Assembly: GCA_018831265.1 (NCBI GenBank)
Contig: JAHJCO010000023.1
Span: 143,402 to 207,401 of the forward strand
Length of the DNA: 64,000 nt
Direction of reading: 5' to 3'
From: Actinomycetota bacterium
GTDB lineage: Bacteria; Actinomycetota; Geothermincolia; Fen-727; Anoxymicrobiaceae
Notes under the pieces: model-generated
The model's database searches: none
What the model saw: only the letters and a program-made list of their open reading frames with translations
Told to the model about the DNA's origin: nothing
Shown here: in pieces, positions 34,283 through 43,589 of the stretch
How the letters are laid out: every line of letters starts with the position of its first letter
Numbering within the stretch: position 1 is the stretch's first letter
Position numbers and translations under genes: made by a program

Positions 34283-35002
34283 TCATTCAGCCCTGACCTC
34301 ACCCGCGTCGGCGGCGGGCACCCCGATGTAGATCCTTCCGGGCGGCACGTTCTCCAACACCACCGCGCCCATGCCGATGACCGCCCCCGGCCCTACGCGT
34401 ACCCCGCTGAGCAGCCGTGCCCCCGCCCCGATGGAGACCCCGTTACAAATGACCGGGCCCTCGAGCGCGGGCTCGGGCCACATGGAGAGGTAGCGGTCGT
34501 TGGTGGTCACGACGCAGGGACCCACGAACACGTCCGATCCGATCGACGTCCCGGCCGTCACGTACGCGGCGGTCTGTATCCTGGACCCGTCCCCCACCGA
34601 GACCCCGTCCTCGAGGGTCACCATGCGACCGATGAGCACGCGGTCACCGAAGGTGCACCCTTCCCTCACGGCGGCAAGGTCCCCGACGTAGCACTCCCGT
34701 CCGAAGGTGCTCCCCTCGTACAGCACGGCCGAGGCACCGATGACGGTCCCCTCGCCCAGGACCAGCCGCCCGCCCTGAGCGACCGTCCGGGTGCTCGCCG
34801 CTCCCGCACGCGGGCTCCGGCCCAGCACGCTCCTGGGCCCCACCCTGACCCGGTCGGCCAGGACGCAACCGGGCAGGACCACGGCCCCGTGTCCGAGCAC
34901 GACCCTGTCACCGATCTCCGCGCGCTCTCCCACCACCACATCGACGCCGAACTCACAATCCGCGCCGATGGCTGCATCCGGCGAGATACGCGACTCAGCC
35001 AT
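34283..35002 (-). CDS. Hexapeptide-repeat acyltransferase
   Basis: Almost the whole 239-residue chain consists of left-handed beta-helix hexapeptides ([LIV]-G-x4: IGADCEFGVDVVVGERAEIG, VSVGDGSRI, ISIGAGARL), as in WlbB/PglD-type N-acetyltransferases that use acetyl-CoA. The loop TTNDRYLSMWPEPALEGP with Asn-Asp resembles WlbB-like enzymes that acetylate the 3-amino group of UDP-sugars. ATG start overlaps the glycosyltransferase stop by 8 bases. Confidence 0.87.
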   Translation of the reverse strand: MAESRISPDAAIGADCEFGVDVVVGERAEIGDRVVLGHGAVVLPGCVLADRVRVGPRSVLGRSPRAGAASTRTVAQGGRLVLGEGTVIGASAVLYEGSTFGRECYVGDLAAVREGCTFGDRVLIGRMVTLEDGVSVGDGSRIQTAAYVTAGTSIGSDVFVGPCVVTTNDRYLSMWPEPALEGPVICNGVSIGAGARLLSGVRVGPGAVIGMGAVVLENVPPGRIYIGVPAADAGEVRAE

Positions 35003-36233
35003 ACGACGCTCTCCGATCTGCCTCCGGCACGCCGATCACCCCGGCTATGGCCTCGGCCTCCCCGTCAGCGACACTGTGCCAGGTATACCTCTCGCCCAGC
35101 TGTCGGCCACGCTCCGCCAGCTCCCAGCGCAGCTCATCGTCGCCCAGGAGGCGGACCACGGCTGAGGCGAAGGCATCCACGTCGCCCTCCGGGACCGTCT
35201 GGACGGTATCACCGAACACGTCGTGGTAGTGTGGCAGCTCGAAGGCCACCGCCGGCAGCCCGTGCGCCATTCCCTCGAGCAGGCTGATGCCGAAACCCTC
35301 TTCGTGGCTTGGGAAGACGAACACCCTGCTCGAGCACAGTATCTCGTCGAGCCGCTCTCTGGTGACGTACCCTACCATCTCCACGGCGCCCGAGAGACCG
35401 CGGGAGCGGATTCGTTCCTCCAGCTCCCTGACCACGTCGTCCCTCCCGGTGCCGACTATCACCAGCGTGGCGTCTCCCACCGACCGCCGCACCTTCTCCC
35501 AGGCATCGAGCAGCTCGAAGACCCCCTTGCTGGGGTGCAGCCTGCCCATGTAGCAGGCGTCGTAGCGCGGTGCCGGAACAGGGGGCCTCGGGGGCAACTC
35601 GACCCCCATCGCAGTGATGAACACCCTCCGGGGCTCAAAACCCAAGGCCAGCAGCTGGTCCCTGAGCACCGGGTTGTCGACCAACACCAGGTCCGCGGCG
35701 GACTTTATCAGTATCATGCTGAACCGCTGCGCGAGGAACGCGAGCGTGTTGACCAGGCGCGACCCCTCCCTTATCGAAGGTGCCGGGAGGAGATGCCACA
35801 CGCAGTTGACCCAGCAGGTGCGTTCGCGCCCCAGTACCCGGCGCAGGAAGCACGGCACGGTGTCGCAGAAAAGGTCCGAGGTCCCGTAGAGCAACGCCCG
35901 CGGGGCCCGCCAGGGGAGGACGAAGGGCACAGAGATCATCCGGGCCAGGTACATGAGCACGACCTTGACCAGGTTCTCGCCGTTCCCCAGGTCCAGCGGG
36001 GCTCGCAGGACCGGGCCTTCGTACCTCTCCAGACGCAGGTTCTCCACCCCGCTGGCGCAGGTCTGTACGGTGAGGTCGAGCCCGTCGGCCAGCCAGGCGG
36101 AGGCCACCTCGGTGAAGTGGGTCGTACCGCCAGAGGGCTGGGGCACCCCGGTGAAGCCGTTGGCAAGGAAGATGCACTTCCACCCGGCGAGCGCGCCCGC
36201 TCCCCTCGAGACATTCCCTTCATCCAGACTCAC
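34995..36233 (-). CDS. GT4 family glycosyltransferase
   Basis: The 412-residue product has a GT-B fold; the second half contains YMGRLHPSKGVFELLDAWEK, VGYVTRERLDEILCSSRVFV and FPSHEEGFGISLLEGMAHGLP, the canonical GT4 E-x7-E region that binds the nucleotide sugar. GTG 36233 is chosen, with AGGCGG 4 nt upstream; the longer frame runs antisense-like through the neighbour. The gene is 8 bp downstream of the radical-SAM gene and overlaps the acyltransferase gene, forming one operon. Confidence 0.88.
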   Translation of the reverse strand: MSLDEGNVSRGAGALAGWKCIFLANGFTGVPQPSGGTTHFTEVASAWLADGLDLTVQTCASGVENLRLERYEGPVLRAPLDLGNGENLVKVVLMYLARMISVPFVLPWRAPRALLYGTSDLFCDTVPCFLRRVLGRERTCWVNCVWHLLPAPSIREGSRLVNTLAFLAQRFSMILIKSAADLVLVDNPVLRDQLLALGFEPRRVFITAMGVELPPRPPVPAPRYDACYMGRLHPSKGVFELLDAWEKVRRSVGDATLVIVGTGRDDVVRELEERIRSRGLSGAVEMVGYVTRERLDEILCSSRVFVFPSHEEGFGISLLEGMAHGLPAVAFELPHYHDVFGDTVQTVPEGDVDAFASAVVRLLGDDELRWELAERGRQLGERYTWHSVADGEAEAIAGVIGVPEADRRASYG

Positions 36234-36241
36234 CAAACCGC

Positions 36242-37696
36242 CTACCTCTCCCAGAAGCGCATATAGCGCAGGAACGCGTCCAGCAGCCACCACTCGGGCG
36301 CGGGGTTGAAGAAGCGCTTCCTCCAGCGGAAGCGGGCCGATGCGTTCAGCACCCTGTAGGCCAGCGACACTATGCGGCGCCCGTGCAGCACCCCGCGCGG
36401 CCTGTACCGCCTCGCCGTGAAGTCGAAACTGGATATCAGCCCGACCACCCTTATGATATTGCGCCGGCGCCGGTCGAGCCACGGCAGGTTGTTCACGATG
36501 CCGTATCGATAGGCGCCCCAGCCCTCCAGCGACCCGGGCTCGCGGAAGCCGTGTTCCAGCGCGCGGTCGTAGAGCGGGGTCCCGGGGAAGGGGGTATAAA
36601 TGCTTATGCCCGCGGCGAGATCCGGCTCGATCTCCAGGAGGTCGTCTATGAGGTCGAACGTCTGGAACAGCTCGGCCCGCGTCTCCGACGGGAAGCCTGC
36701 CATGAAGTTCACGCCGCACACCACGCCGTTGTCCCTGAGGTTGCCGGTGGTCTCCATCATCTTCTCGGGGGTGATGCCCTTACAGATCATGTCGAGTATC
36801 CTTGGGGAGCCCGACTCGCCCCCGAAGGAGATGGTTGCACAGCCGGACTCCTTGAGTAGCTCCAGGAAATCGCGGTCGTACTTGAGCGCGTAGTCGAACC
36901 GTGAGCTGAGCACCCAGTTGAAGGTCATGCCCCGCTCGATCTTGCCCCTGGCTATCTCGGCGACCCGGCCTCCGTCCACCGCGAAGTTGTCGTCACTCGG
37001 CCATATCTCGTCGGGCCCCAGCTCCGCGAGGATATACTCCATCTCGTCGAGTACGCGCCCCACGGACTTCGCCCGCCAGCGCCGGTGGTGCATGACCTCG
37101 TTGTAGCAGAAGCCGCAGTTGTGAGGGCAGCCGCGGCTGGATTCGAAGTAGACCCGGGTCGGCTTCTCGTGGAAGTGCACGTAGCGCTCTGGCTTGATGA
37201 GGTGGTAGGGGAGCATGGGCAAGGCGTCCAGGTCGATATAGCCCGAGTCCGGTGTTTTCACGAGGTGGCCGCCCTCGAGGTATGTCAAACCGGGTATCTC
37301 TTCCAGGTCCCCTCCCGACTCCAGCGCCGCGATCATCGCGGCCAGGGTAGCCTCGCCCTCCCCGCGGACGACTACGTCGACCAGCGGATGCCTCGCGGTC
37401 TGCTCGGGGGTCATGGTGGGATGGACCCCGCCCCAGACGAGCCTGACCCCGGGAGCCAGCGAGCGGACGCGGGCCGCGGCCTGAAGCGCCCCTTCGATCT
37501 GCGACCCGCTGTAGGTCGAGACGCCCACCAGGTCGAATCCCCTCGGGTCGACCGAGTCGAGTTCCTCCACCTGGGTGTCCAGGACGTGGACCTCGTGGCC
37601 GCCCTCGAGTAGCGCGGCGGCGATCGGCAGCACCGAGTAGGGGAACCTCGGAGCCAGCACCTTCATCCTCGGGTATATCAGGAGGACCCTTGCCAT
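36242..37696 (-). CDS. B12-binding-type radical SAM protein, paralogue A
   Basis: N-terminal Rossmann-like cobalamin-binding-type domain (1-150; VWGGVHPTMTPEQT, no classical DxHxxG motif), then a radical-SAM core with C190-PHN-C194-GF-C197 for the 4Fe-4S cluster and the GGE-like motif FGGESG. The reaction is unknown; relatives include methylases and ring-contracting enzymes. The protein is colinear with the product at 47294, with Cys at the same positions. ATG 37696 shares a base with the methyltransferase TGA; GAGGGTGG is upstream. A much longer open frame upstream is artefactual. Confidence 0.88.
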   Translation of the reverse strand: MARVLLIYPRMKVLAPRFPYSVLPIAAALLEGGHEVHVLDTQVEELDSVDPRGFDLVGVSTYSGSQIEGALQAAARVRSLAPGVRLVWGGVHPTMTPEQTARHPLVDVVVRGEGEATLAAMIAALESGGDLEEIPGLTYLEGGHLVKTPDSGYIDLDALPMLPYHLIKPERYVHFHEKPTRVYFESSRGCPHNCGFCYNEVMHHRRWRAKSVGRVLDEMEYILAELGPDEIWPSDDNFAVDGGRVAEIARGKIERGMTFNWVLSSRFDYALKYDRDFLELLKESGCATISFGGESGSPRILDMICKGITPEKMMETTGNLRDNGVVCGVNFMAGFPSETRAELFQTFDLIDDLLEIEPDLAAGISIYTPFPGTPLYDRALEHGFREPGSLEGWGAYRYGIVNNLPWLDRRRRNIIRVVGLISSFDFTARRYRPRGVLHGRRIVSLAYRVLNASARFRWRKRFFNPAPEWWLLDAFLRYMRFWER

Positions 37697-38613
37697 CAGG
37701 CCACCCTCTCCGGCCCTCGCCGCGCCAGGACCGCTATCTCGTTCTGCAGGGGCCAGGTGTACCATCCGGGATGGGGCAGGCGGTGAAACCTGGTGAACAT
37801 GGGGAAGCTGGAGAAGTACTGGTGGTCGCGACGCAGGATGGTCGCCCCGGCGAGCCCGGCCAGCGCGTTCAGCTCGCTCATGGTGACGGGGCGCTCGTAG
37901 CCATATGGCCACCCCCTTTTAATCGCAGTGTAGACCAGCCTCGAGAACCAGTAGAAGGGGGAGGAGACCGGGGCCTGCACAAAGGCCAGAGGCGCCGCGT
38001 CGAGGTGTGCCTCCAAGCAGGCCAGGCGCTCGGGCCTGCTTCTGTAGTGCTCTATGACACCGCCGGAGAGTGCCAAGTCGAACGAGGCGCCCGCGAACGG
38101 CAGGCCGTCCAGTGTGGCGTGGACCAGCTCAGCCGTCTCGGAGAAGCGGTCGAACAGTGCCCGGGCGGCAGCCAGCGAGGCCCGCGAGTAGTCCACGAGC
38201 GTAACGCGCCTCACGTAGCCCATTCTTTTTAGCACCAGCGAGAAGGCGCCGGAGCCGCATCCAAGCTCGATGCTGCTGTCCAGGGTGCGGCCGAGATTCT
38301 CCATCGCCCGCGCAACGGGATAGTGCGCGAGGATGAGCCGCCGGTTGGCGAACCCCGCCTCGAGCGCCAGCACGAGGCGGGACAGGTCCGCGGACTGGAA
38401 GTGGGAGTCCCAGTACCTCCGCTGGGTGTCGGAGCCGGGGAAGCACTCCAGGACCCCATCCACGGCGGCCACGGGGGTGCCGCACGCCGGGCACGAGGTC
38501 GCGCCTTTGTCGGAAGAAACTAGGTCAGCGCTCCCGCACCGGGGGCACCTGCAAACATCAGGTCCCAGCTCGATCCCTCCCGCCGTCTCGTCTATCTCCT
38601 GCACCGCCCCCAA
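37696..38613 (-). CDS. SAM-dependent methyltransferase with N-terminal zinc ribbon
   Basis: The product starts with a small two-CxxC ribbon (CRCPRCGSADL ... CPACG), then a class I methyltransferase with SIELGCGSGAFSLVLKR (motif I), VTLVDYSRASLAAA and DLALSGGVIEHYRS. Such proteins often methylate glycan or lipid head groups. The start is uncertain: TTG 38613 and GTG 38604 are the nearest in-frame choices; ATG 38667 would make an F3 palindrome part of the protein and leave only 33 bp to the divergent gene. Confidence 0.8.
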   Translation of the reverse strand: MGAVQEIDETAGGIELGPDVCRCPRCGSADLVSSDKGATSCPACGTPVAAVDGVLECFPGSDTQRRYWDSHFQSADLSRLVLALEAGFANRRLILAHYPVARAMENLGRTLDSSIELGCGSGAFSLVLKRMGYVRRVTLVDYSRASLAAARALFDRFSETAELVHATLDGLPFAGASFDLALSGGVIEHYRSRPERLACLEAHLDAAPLAFVQAPVSSPFYWFSRLVYTAIKRGWPYGYERPVTMSELNALAGLAGATILRRDHQYFSSFPMFTRFHRLPHPGWYTWPLQNEIAVLARRGPERVA

Positions 38614-38642
38614 TCTTACCCGAACCTGATGCAGATGAGGCA

Positions 38643-38659
38643 AAAGGGTCAGACCCTTT
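38643..38659. repeat. F3 palindrome
   Basis: AAAGGGTC, one base, GACCCTTT: a perfect 8-bp stem between divergent genes. A longer perfect copy (12-bp stem) occurs at 46018-46042. Confidence 0.85.
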
Positions 38660-38699
38660 CGCGACATCGCCAGCCGGGCAGTGGTAGCATTGGTCTGCC

Positions 38700-40247
38700 A
38701 TGAAAGTCGCGTTCCTGCAATCCGAGAACGAGAACCTTGCCGTCGAATACCTGTCGGCGGTGGTAATGGAGGCCGGCCACCAGGCAGTCCTCGGCTACGA
38801 CCACCGGTACTTTGACAGGACTGCGGTGGGCATCCCGGCGCTGGCCAGGCTGCTGGACGCCAGGGAGATGCTGGCCGCATCGATCGCGGCCGGGGAACCC
38901 GACCTGGTCTGCTTCTCAGTGATGACCAGCGACTACCAGTGGGCCCTCGACATGGCCGCCCGGCTCAAGCGCCTGGCCGCCGTGCCGGTGCTCTTCGGGG
39001 GGGTCCACGCGGTGTCGGTCCCCGAGGTGGTCATTGCCGAGGAACAGGTGGACATGGTCTGTGACGGAGAAGGCGAGAGGGCACTGCTACTGCTTCTGGA
39101 GCAGCTCGGTGCATTCCCCGAGGTCGATGTCCCCGGCGTCTGGGTGAAGTCGGAGGGCGATGTCCGCCGACGGCCGCCCGCCGACCTGGTATCCGACCTG
39201 GACTCCCTGCCCCTGCCCGACAAGGAGATCTTCTATCGCCAGCTCCCCTGGCTCAGGCACGGCTACCTGATGATAAGCGGCCGAGGGTGCCCGTACGCGT
39301 GCACCTTCTGCGGGAACGACGTCCTGCGCCGGGCTTATAAGGGCAGGGGCCGCTACGTGAGGCGCCGCTCAGTCGAGGGGGTCATCGACGAGATCGTCAG
39401 GGCGTACTCCATGTACCGGCCCAGCCGTTTCAACATACTCGACGACTGTTTCACCGCGGACAAGGAGTGGCTGGCCGAGTTCTGCGAGCGCTACCGGGCG
39501 CGCATATCCGTGCCGTTCATCTGCCTGTCACACCCGCAGCTCGTCGACGACGACGTCGGCCGGATGCTCTCCGAGGCCGGGTGCTTTCAGCTTCTGCTGG
39601 GCATCCAGAGCGCGTCGGAGGCTACCCGCCGCGAGGTCCTCAACCGCCCGGAGACCAACGAGCGGATAGTCGAGGCGGCCGCCGTCTGCCACCGGCACGG
39701 CATCCGCTTCTCCATCGACCACATCTTCGGCATCCCGGGCGAAGGCGCCCACGAGTACCGAGAGGCGCTCGAGTTCTACAGCGGGCTGCGCCCCTCCATA
39801 GTGAACACCTACTGGCTGATCTACTTCCCACGCACGAAGATAGTCGAGACCGCGTTGCGCGAAGGACTCGTGTCGCCGGAGGATCTCCCGCTCATGGAGC
39901 GCGGCCTCTTCGATACCAGCATGAACGTCGGGCTGGGACGCGGCGACCGCGCGGGCGGCGTGCCCTACAGCAACTATGCCTTCCTCTACGGGCTGATCCC
40001 GCTGATGTCAGCCCGGCTCCTGGGCAGGCTGGCTGAAAGGCTGGGTTACCTGGAGCGCCTGCGCCCGCCGCTCTCGTTCGCCGCCGCCGCCCGCATGCTG
40101 GCCGCACTCAGGATAGGCGTGTGGAAGATCTACCGTGAGCAGGTGTTCGGGATACTGGCGGGGTTCGCGCGGTCGGCCGTGGCTGTGGGGCGGTTTCGGT
40201 TGTTGCGTGAAAGAAAACCTCAGACCATTTCTTTCACCGATGAATGA
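38700..40247 (+). CDS. B12-binding-type radical SAM protein
   Basis: N-terminal cobalamin-binding-type domain (VPVLFGGVHAVSVPE, about 1-160), radical-SAM core with C197-PYA-C201-TF-C204, and a helical C-terminal part. Function unknown; the glycan setting suggests modification of a sugar or lipid. ATG 38700 has no strong ribosome site, and TAGCAT lies 9 nt upstream, so a leaderless message is possible. The last 12 residues (RERKPQTISFTDE region) are encoded by an F1 repeat and the TGA is the start of the next copy, so the native C-terminus appears to have been replaced. Confidence 0.85.
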   Translation: MKVAFLQSENENLAVEYLSAVVMEAGHQAVLGYDHRYFDRTAVGIPALARLLDAREMLAASIAAGEPDLVCFSVMTSDYQWALDMAARLKRLAAVPVLFGGVHAVSVPEVVIAEEQVDMVCDGEGERALLLLLEQLGAFPEVDVPGVWVKSEGDVRRRPPADLVSDLDSLPLPDKEIFYRQLPWLRHGYLMISGRGCPYACTFCGNDVLRRAYKGRGRYVRRRSVEGVIDEIVRAYSMYRPSRFNILDDCFTADKEWLAEFCERYRARISVPFICLSHPQLVDDDVGRMLSEAGCFQLLLGIQSASEATRREVLNRPETNERIVEAAAVCHRHGIRFSIDHIFGIPGEGAHEYREALEFYSGLRPSIVNTYWLIYFPRTKIVETALREGLVSPEDLPLMERGLFDTSMNVGLGRGDRAGGVPYSNYAFLYGLIPLMSARLLGRLAERLGYLERLRPPLSFAAAARMLAALRIGVWKIYREQVFGILAGFARSAVAVGRFRLLRERKPQTISFTDE

Positions 40248-40381
40248 AACAAGACCTCAGACATCTTCTTGCACTGTGGCATCAGGTCAATTCGGACTCA
40301 ACGAGTGCAACAAGACGTGCTGAGGTCTTCTTTCATTACGGACCTAACGAGCGTAACCGAACGTGCTGAGCGTTTCTTGCA
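40208..40381 (+). repeat. F1 repeat array 4 (three good copies, one degenerate)
   Basis: Copies at 40208-40236 and 40245-40273 in one orientation, 40306-40335 inverted, and a diverged inverted copy around 40352-40381. Array 3 (34100-34263) has the same order and similar spacer words (CTCAACGAGTGCAACAAGAC, TTACGG). The first copy lies inside the 3' end of the radical-SAM gene; the array ends 3 nt before the stop of the convergent gene at 40385. Confidence 0.9.
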
Positions 40382-40384
40382 TTG

Positions 40385-41833
40385 TCAGTCGTTGCGGCGT
40401 AGCGCGAAGTCCTTCAGGTGACCGAGCACGGCCTTCGCTGCCCTCCCCACGAACCTCAGGTCGTCGAGGCTCCTTATCGAGACGAGTGTTCGCGCGATGA
40501 AACGGGGAGAGAGGAACGAGCGGTACAGCCCCTGGGTCAGGCGCCCCAGCTCGTCGGCGGGAATAGGCCCGGCCAGGACGGTGGAGCTCATGTCGTAGCG
40601 GTCCCAGTCCTCGGTCAGCAGCCAGCCGGTCTCTCGGGCCTCCTCGAACAGCGGGGTGCCGGGGTAAGGGACCACGATGGTCGCCTGCAGCATGTCCGCG
40701 TCGCCGCGCGCCAGCAGGTCTCGTGCCAGGTCGAGTGTCCGCCTCGCGTCCGCCTCCGTCTCCCAGGGGTAGCCGACCATCGTGGTAAGGTGCACGGTCA
40801 ACCCGGCGGCCTTGGCCAAGTGGCAGGAGTCCACGATCTCCTCGACGGTGGTCCCCTTGCGAAGCCGGTCGAGCGTAGCCTGGTTGCCCGACTCCAGCCC
40901 GAACTTCAGCAGCCTGAAGCCCGCCTCCTTCATGAGGCGGTACTGCTCGGGCGACATCGAGCCCACCCTGGCGTTGCAGGAGATGTCGAGCTGCCCCGGG
41001 AAACCCCTCTCGATCGCGCCGCGGCAGAACCTGTCCAGCCAGCCGCCCACCGGGAAGGTGCCGGTGTCGTCGAACACCTCGCGGACGCCGTAGCGCTCGA
41101 TGAGGTGCTCCATCTCGTCGAGTACCTTCGCCTCGCCCCGAACCCTGAAACGCGGGTACAGCGTCGTCCAGGAGCAGAATGTGCAGCGTGCGTACCAGCA
41201 GTCGCGCCCGGCCATGGTGTATGTGTTCGGCTTCCTGATGAAGAGGTGCTCGCCGTAGAGGTCCCAGCGGGTCAGCTCGCGGTCGATCTCGGGCAGCGAG
41301 TCAAGGTCGTGTCCGACCTCGAAGCGCCCGGTATCGGCCACCTGGCCGCCCTGTCTGCACCACACTCCCGGCTCGAGGGGTTCTTCTTCCTCCAGGTGCC
41401 GGACGAGGTTCGCCAGCAGGAAGTCGTAGTCGCCGCCGGTGAGCACGTAGTCGACGGGGCAGGCCTCCATGGTCTCGGCGGGGAGGGCCGTCACGTGGTC
41501 GCCGAACAGCGCCACCACGGTATCCGGCAGCTCCTCCTTCAGGCGACGCACGATCTCCCAGTGTCGCTTCACCACCGGTGTCTTGGTCTCCATCGCCACA
41601 AGGTCGGGCTTCACGGCCCGGATGTACTCCCAGAACCGCTCGGTGCTCCAGCACATCGCGATGCAGTCGTTCCATATCACCTCGTGGCCCGCCTCGGAGA
41701 GCAGGGTAGCGGCCCAGGCGGGCACCATCGGGTAAATGAAGGAGGGGTTATGGAACCACTGGAACTGACGGTTCTGGCCCAGGGTCGCGTGCCTCGTCTC
41801 CGATAGGGGAGGGTAAGATATCGCTACCTTCAT
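40385..41833 (-). CDS. B12-binding-type radical SAM protein with CX4CX2C motif
   Basis: The 482-residue product has an N-terminal Rossmann-like domain (VALFGDHVTALPAE, about 100-120) and a radical-SAM core (about 200-420). The cluster ligands read C212-WYAR-C217-TF-C220, spacing 4 and 2 instead of the usual 3 and 2. The rest of the core looks intact (FGLESGNQATLDRLRKG, TTMVGYPWETEADA), so it is probably active. ATG 41833 shares its A with the TAA of the glycosyltransferase upstream (TAATG). A longer frame upstream is inside that gene and is rejected. Confidence 0.88.
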   Translation of the reverse strand: MKVAISYPPLSETRHATLGQNRQFQWFHNPSFIYPMVPAWAATLLSEAGHEVIWNDCIAMCWSTERFWEYIRAVKPDLVAMETKTPVVKRHWEIVRRLKEELPDTVVALFGDHVTALPAETMEACPVDYVLTGGDYDFLLANLVRHLEEEEPLEPGVWCRQGGQVADTGRFEVGHDLDSLPEIDRELTRWDLYGEHLFIRKPNTYTMAGRDCWYARCTFCSWTTLYPRFRVRGEAKVLDEMEHLIERYGVREVFDDTGTFPVGGWLDRFCRGAIERGFPGQLDISCNARVGSMSPEQYRLMKEAGFRLLKFGLESGNQATLDRLRKGTTVEEIVDSCHLAKAAGLTVHLTTMVGYPWETEADARRTLDLARDLLARGDADMLQATIVVPYPGTPLFEEARETGWLLTEDWDRYDMSSTVLAGPIPADELGRLTQGLYRSFLSPRFIARTLVSIRSLDDLRFVGRAAKAVLGHLKDFALRRND

Positions 41834-43581
41834 TATTGCTCTTTCATCCTGCTCGACAGCAGCCCGCGCATGAAGCCTATCCCGTAGGTCACATGCGTGG
41901 CGACTATCCCTGGAAACACCAGCAGGTCTATCACCGGGTCCAGGCACTTTATGCTCGCGGCCAGCACCAGGAACAGGTACAAGCCCAATATCGAGATGTA
42001 GGCGTACAGCAGCGGCGTGTACAGCAGCCCGGCTACCAGTCCGGCGACGAGCCACAGCACGAAGATGCTGGGGACGAAGTACTGCGCTCGACGCGAGTTC
42101 TCGGGGAACTTGCGGGAGAAGAACCCCCGGTGCACGGCGTAGGAGTAGACCTGGCGCAGGTGAGGCCTGAACAGCGCACGGCGGTGGTGGTTCACGAAGC
42201 AGTTCGGCACGTAGAGTATCTGCTTGCCCAGCTCGTGCACCAGCTTGAGGCAGAGCACGGTGTCCTCACCGGGCCAGAACTCCAGGTCGAAGCCACCCAC
42301 CGCCTCGAAGTCGGCCTTGCGCACCAGCAGGTTGCAGGTGGGCAGGTCGTCCACCTTCCTGAAGGCGTGGAACTTGTAGCGGTAGATGGTCGAGCCGCTC
42401 ACAAGCATGGAGCCGTACACCATGCCGCTGGCCATCTGGTGCCTGCTGTCCGTGGGTGGCGTGATGGCGGCCCCTCCCACGGCGGAGACCTCGTCGTCGT
42501 CGAAGTACGGTACGGCGCTCCGCAGCCAGTCGTAGTCGGGCCAGGCGTCCGCGTCGATGAAGGCTATCAGGTCGGCGTCGCTTGCCTCGACGCCCATGTT
42601 GCGCTTCAACGCCGGGCCGACCGGCCCGCTCTCGATGACCTCGCTGCCGGGAGGGGTGAGCTCCACGTCGGCCGGCCCGTCAGATATGAACTTGATGTCG
42701 AAGTTGGAGTAGTTGAGCTCCTGGCACTTGCGAAGGCACTCTTGAGTCATGGGGTCCAGCCCGCGGGAGGGGACCACGATCGATATGCGCGGCTCGCGGT
42801 CGACCGGCGGCTTGAGGGCGCCGGCGTAGTAGCCCAGCACGTTCTTCCTGTAGAAGATGCTCAGGGTGTCCAGTACGATGCCGGTGATGTCCGACCAGGT
42901 TATCCTCCCGATGGGCCGCTGGTACTTCACCTCGACCGGCGCCTCGGCTATCTCGTAGCCCAGGCCGTTGGCGACAACGAGCAGCTCCAGGTCCAGGGCG
43001 AAGCACTTGATGACCAGCCGGGGGAAGCTCTCTACGAGCACCTTCCGGCGGAACAGCTTGATGCCGGTCTGGGTGTCGTGGACGGGCAGGCGGAAAAGGG
43101 TCCGTATCAGGAAGTAGTATATGGAGCTGTAGAACCGGCGCTCGCGGGGGTACTCCAGGAGCGACTCGGTGTGGCGCTTGCTGCCGATGACCAGGTCCGC
43201 TCCGGTCTCTTCCATCACCCGCATGAGGTTTGCCACCTGGGAGGGGTGCAGGTCGAGGTCGGCGTCCAAGAAGCAGACCAGATCGCCGCCGGACGCCTGG
43301 AACCCGCGCTTCATGGCGTTGCCCTTGCCCTCGTTCTCGGGGAGGGCCACCACCACCACGGATTCCAGCTCGGAGGCGGCCCGCTCTATCTCGCGCGCGC
43401 TGCCGTCGGTGCTGCCGTCGTCGACCACCACGATCTCGTAGTCGACGCCCAGGTCGTCGAGCGCTTCGGCCGACTCGGTGATGGTCCGGTAGATGACGTC
43501 GGCCTCGTTGTAGGCGGGTATCACCAGCGACAGGGCCTTTGCCCCTCCGCGCTTGTCTTCCATGTGTCCCACGGTCATCAC
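41833..43581 (-). CDS. Tandem GT2-GT2 glycosyltransferase
   Basis: Two complete GT2 domains in one 582-residue chain. Domain 1 (about 15-240) has SLVIPAYNEADV, VVDDGSTDGS and FLDADLDLHP and is like a dolichyl/polyprenyl-phosphate glucosyltransferase. Domain 2 (about 265-500) has ISIVVPSRGLDPMTQ, FIDADAWPDYDW and GGFDLEFWPGEDTVLC. Two to four membrane helices end the protein. A single protein could make a lipid-linked sugar and extend it; this is inference. It lies between the radical-SAM gene and GT-C-like paralogue 3. Confidence 0.87.
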   Translation of the reverse strand: MMTVGHMEDKRGGAKALSLVIPAYNEADVIYRTITESAEALDDLGVDYEIVVVDDGSTDGSAREIERAASELESVVVVALPENEGKGNAMKRGFQASGGDLVCFLDADLDLHPSQVANLMRVMEETGADLVIGSKRHTESLLEYPRERRFYSSIYYFLIRTLFRLPVHDTQTGIKLFRRKVLVESFPRLVIKCFALDLELLVVANGLGYEIAEAPVEVKYQRPIGRITWSDITGIVLDTLSIFYRKNVLGYYAGALKPPVDREPRISIVVPSRGLDPMTQECLRKCQELNYSNFDIKFISDGPADVELTPPGSEVIESGPVGPALKRNMGVEASDADLIAFIDADAWPDYDWLRSAVPYFDDDEVSAVGGAAITPPTDSRHQMASGMVYGSMLVSGSTIYRYKFHAFRKVDDLPTCNLLVRKADFEAVGGFDLEFWPGEDTVLCLKLVHELGKQILYVPNCFVNHHRRALFRPHLRQVYSYAVHRGFFSRKFPENSRRAQYFVPSIFVLWLVAGLVAGLLYTPLLYAYISILGLYLFLVLAASIKCLDPVIDLLVFPGIVATHVTYGIGFMRGLLSSRMKEQ

Positions 43582-43589
43582 GTCCGCCT

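Noticed and set aside
37697..37912. N-terminal extension of the radical-SAM gene at 36242
   Set aside because: It overlaps the methyltransferase gene and lacks homology; MARVLLIYP is the family start behind GAGGGTGG.
41834..42055. N-terminal extension of the radical-SAM gene at 40385-41833
   Set aside because: The extension lies inside the tandem GT2 gene; ATG 41833 with TAATG coupling gives the family start.
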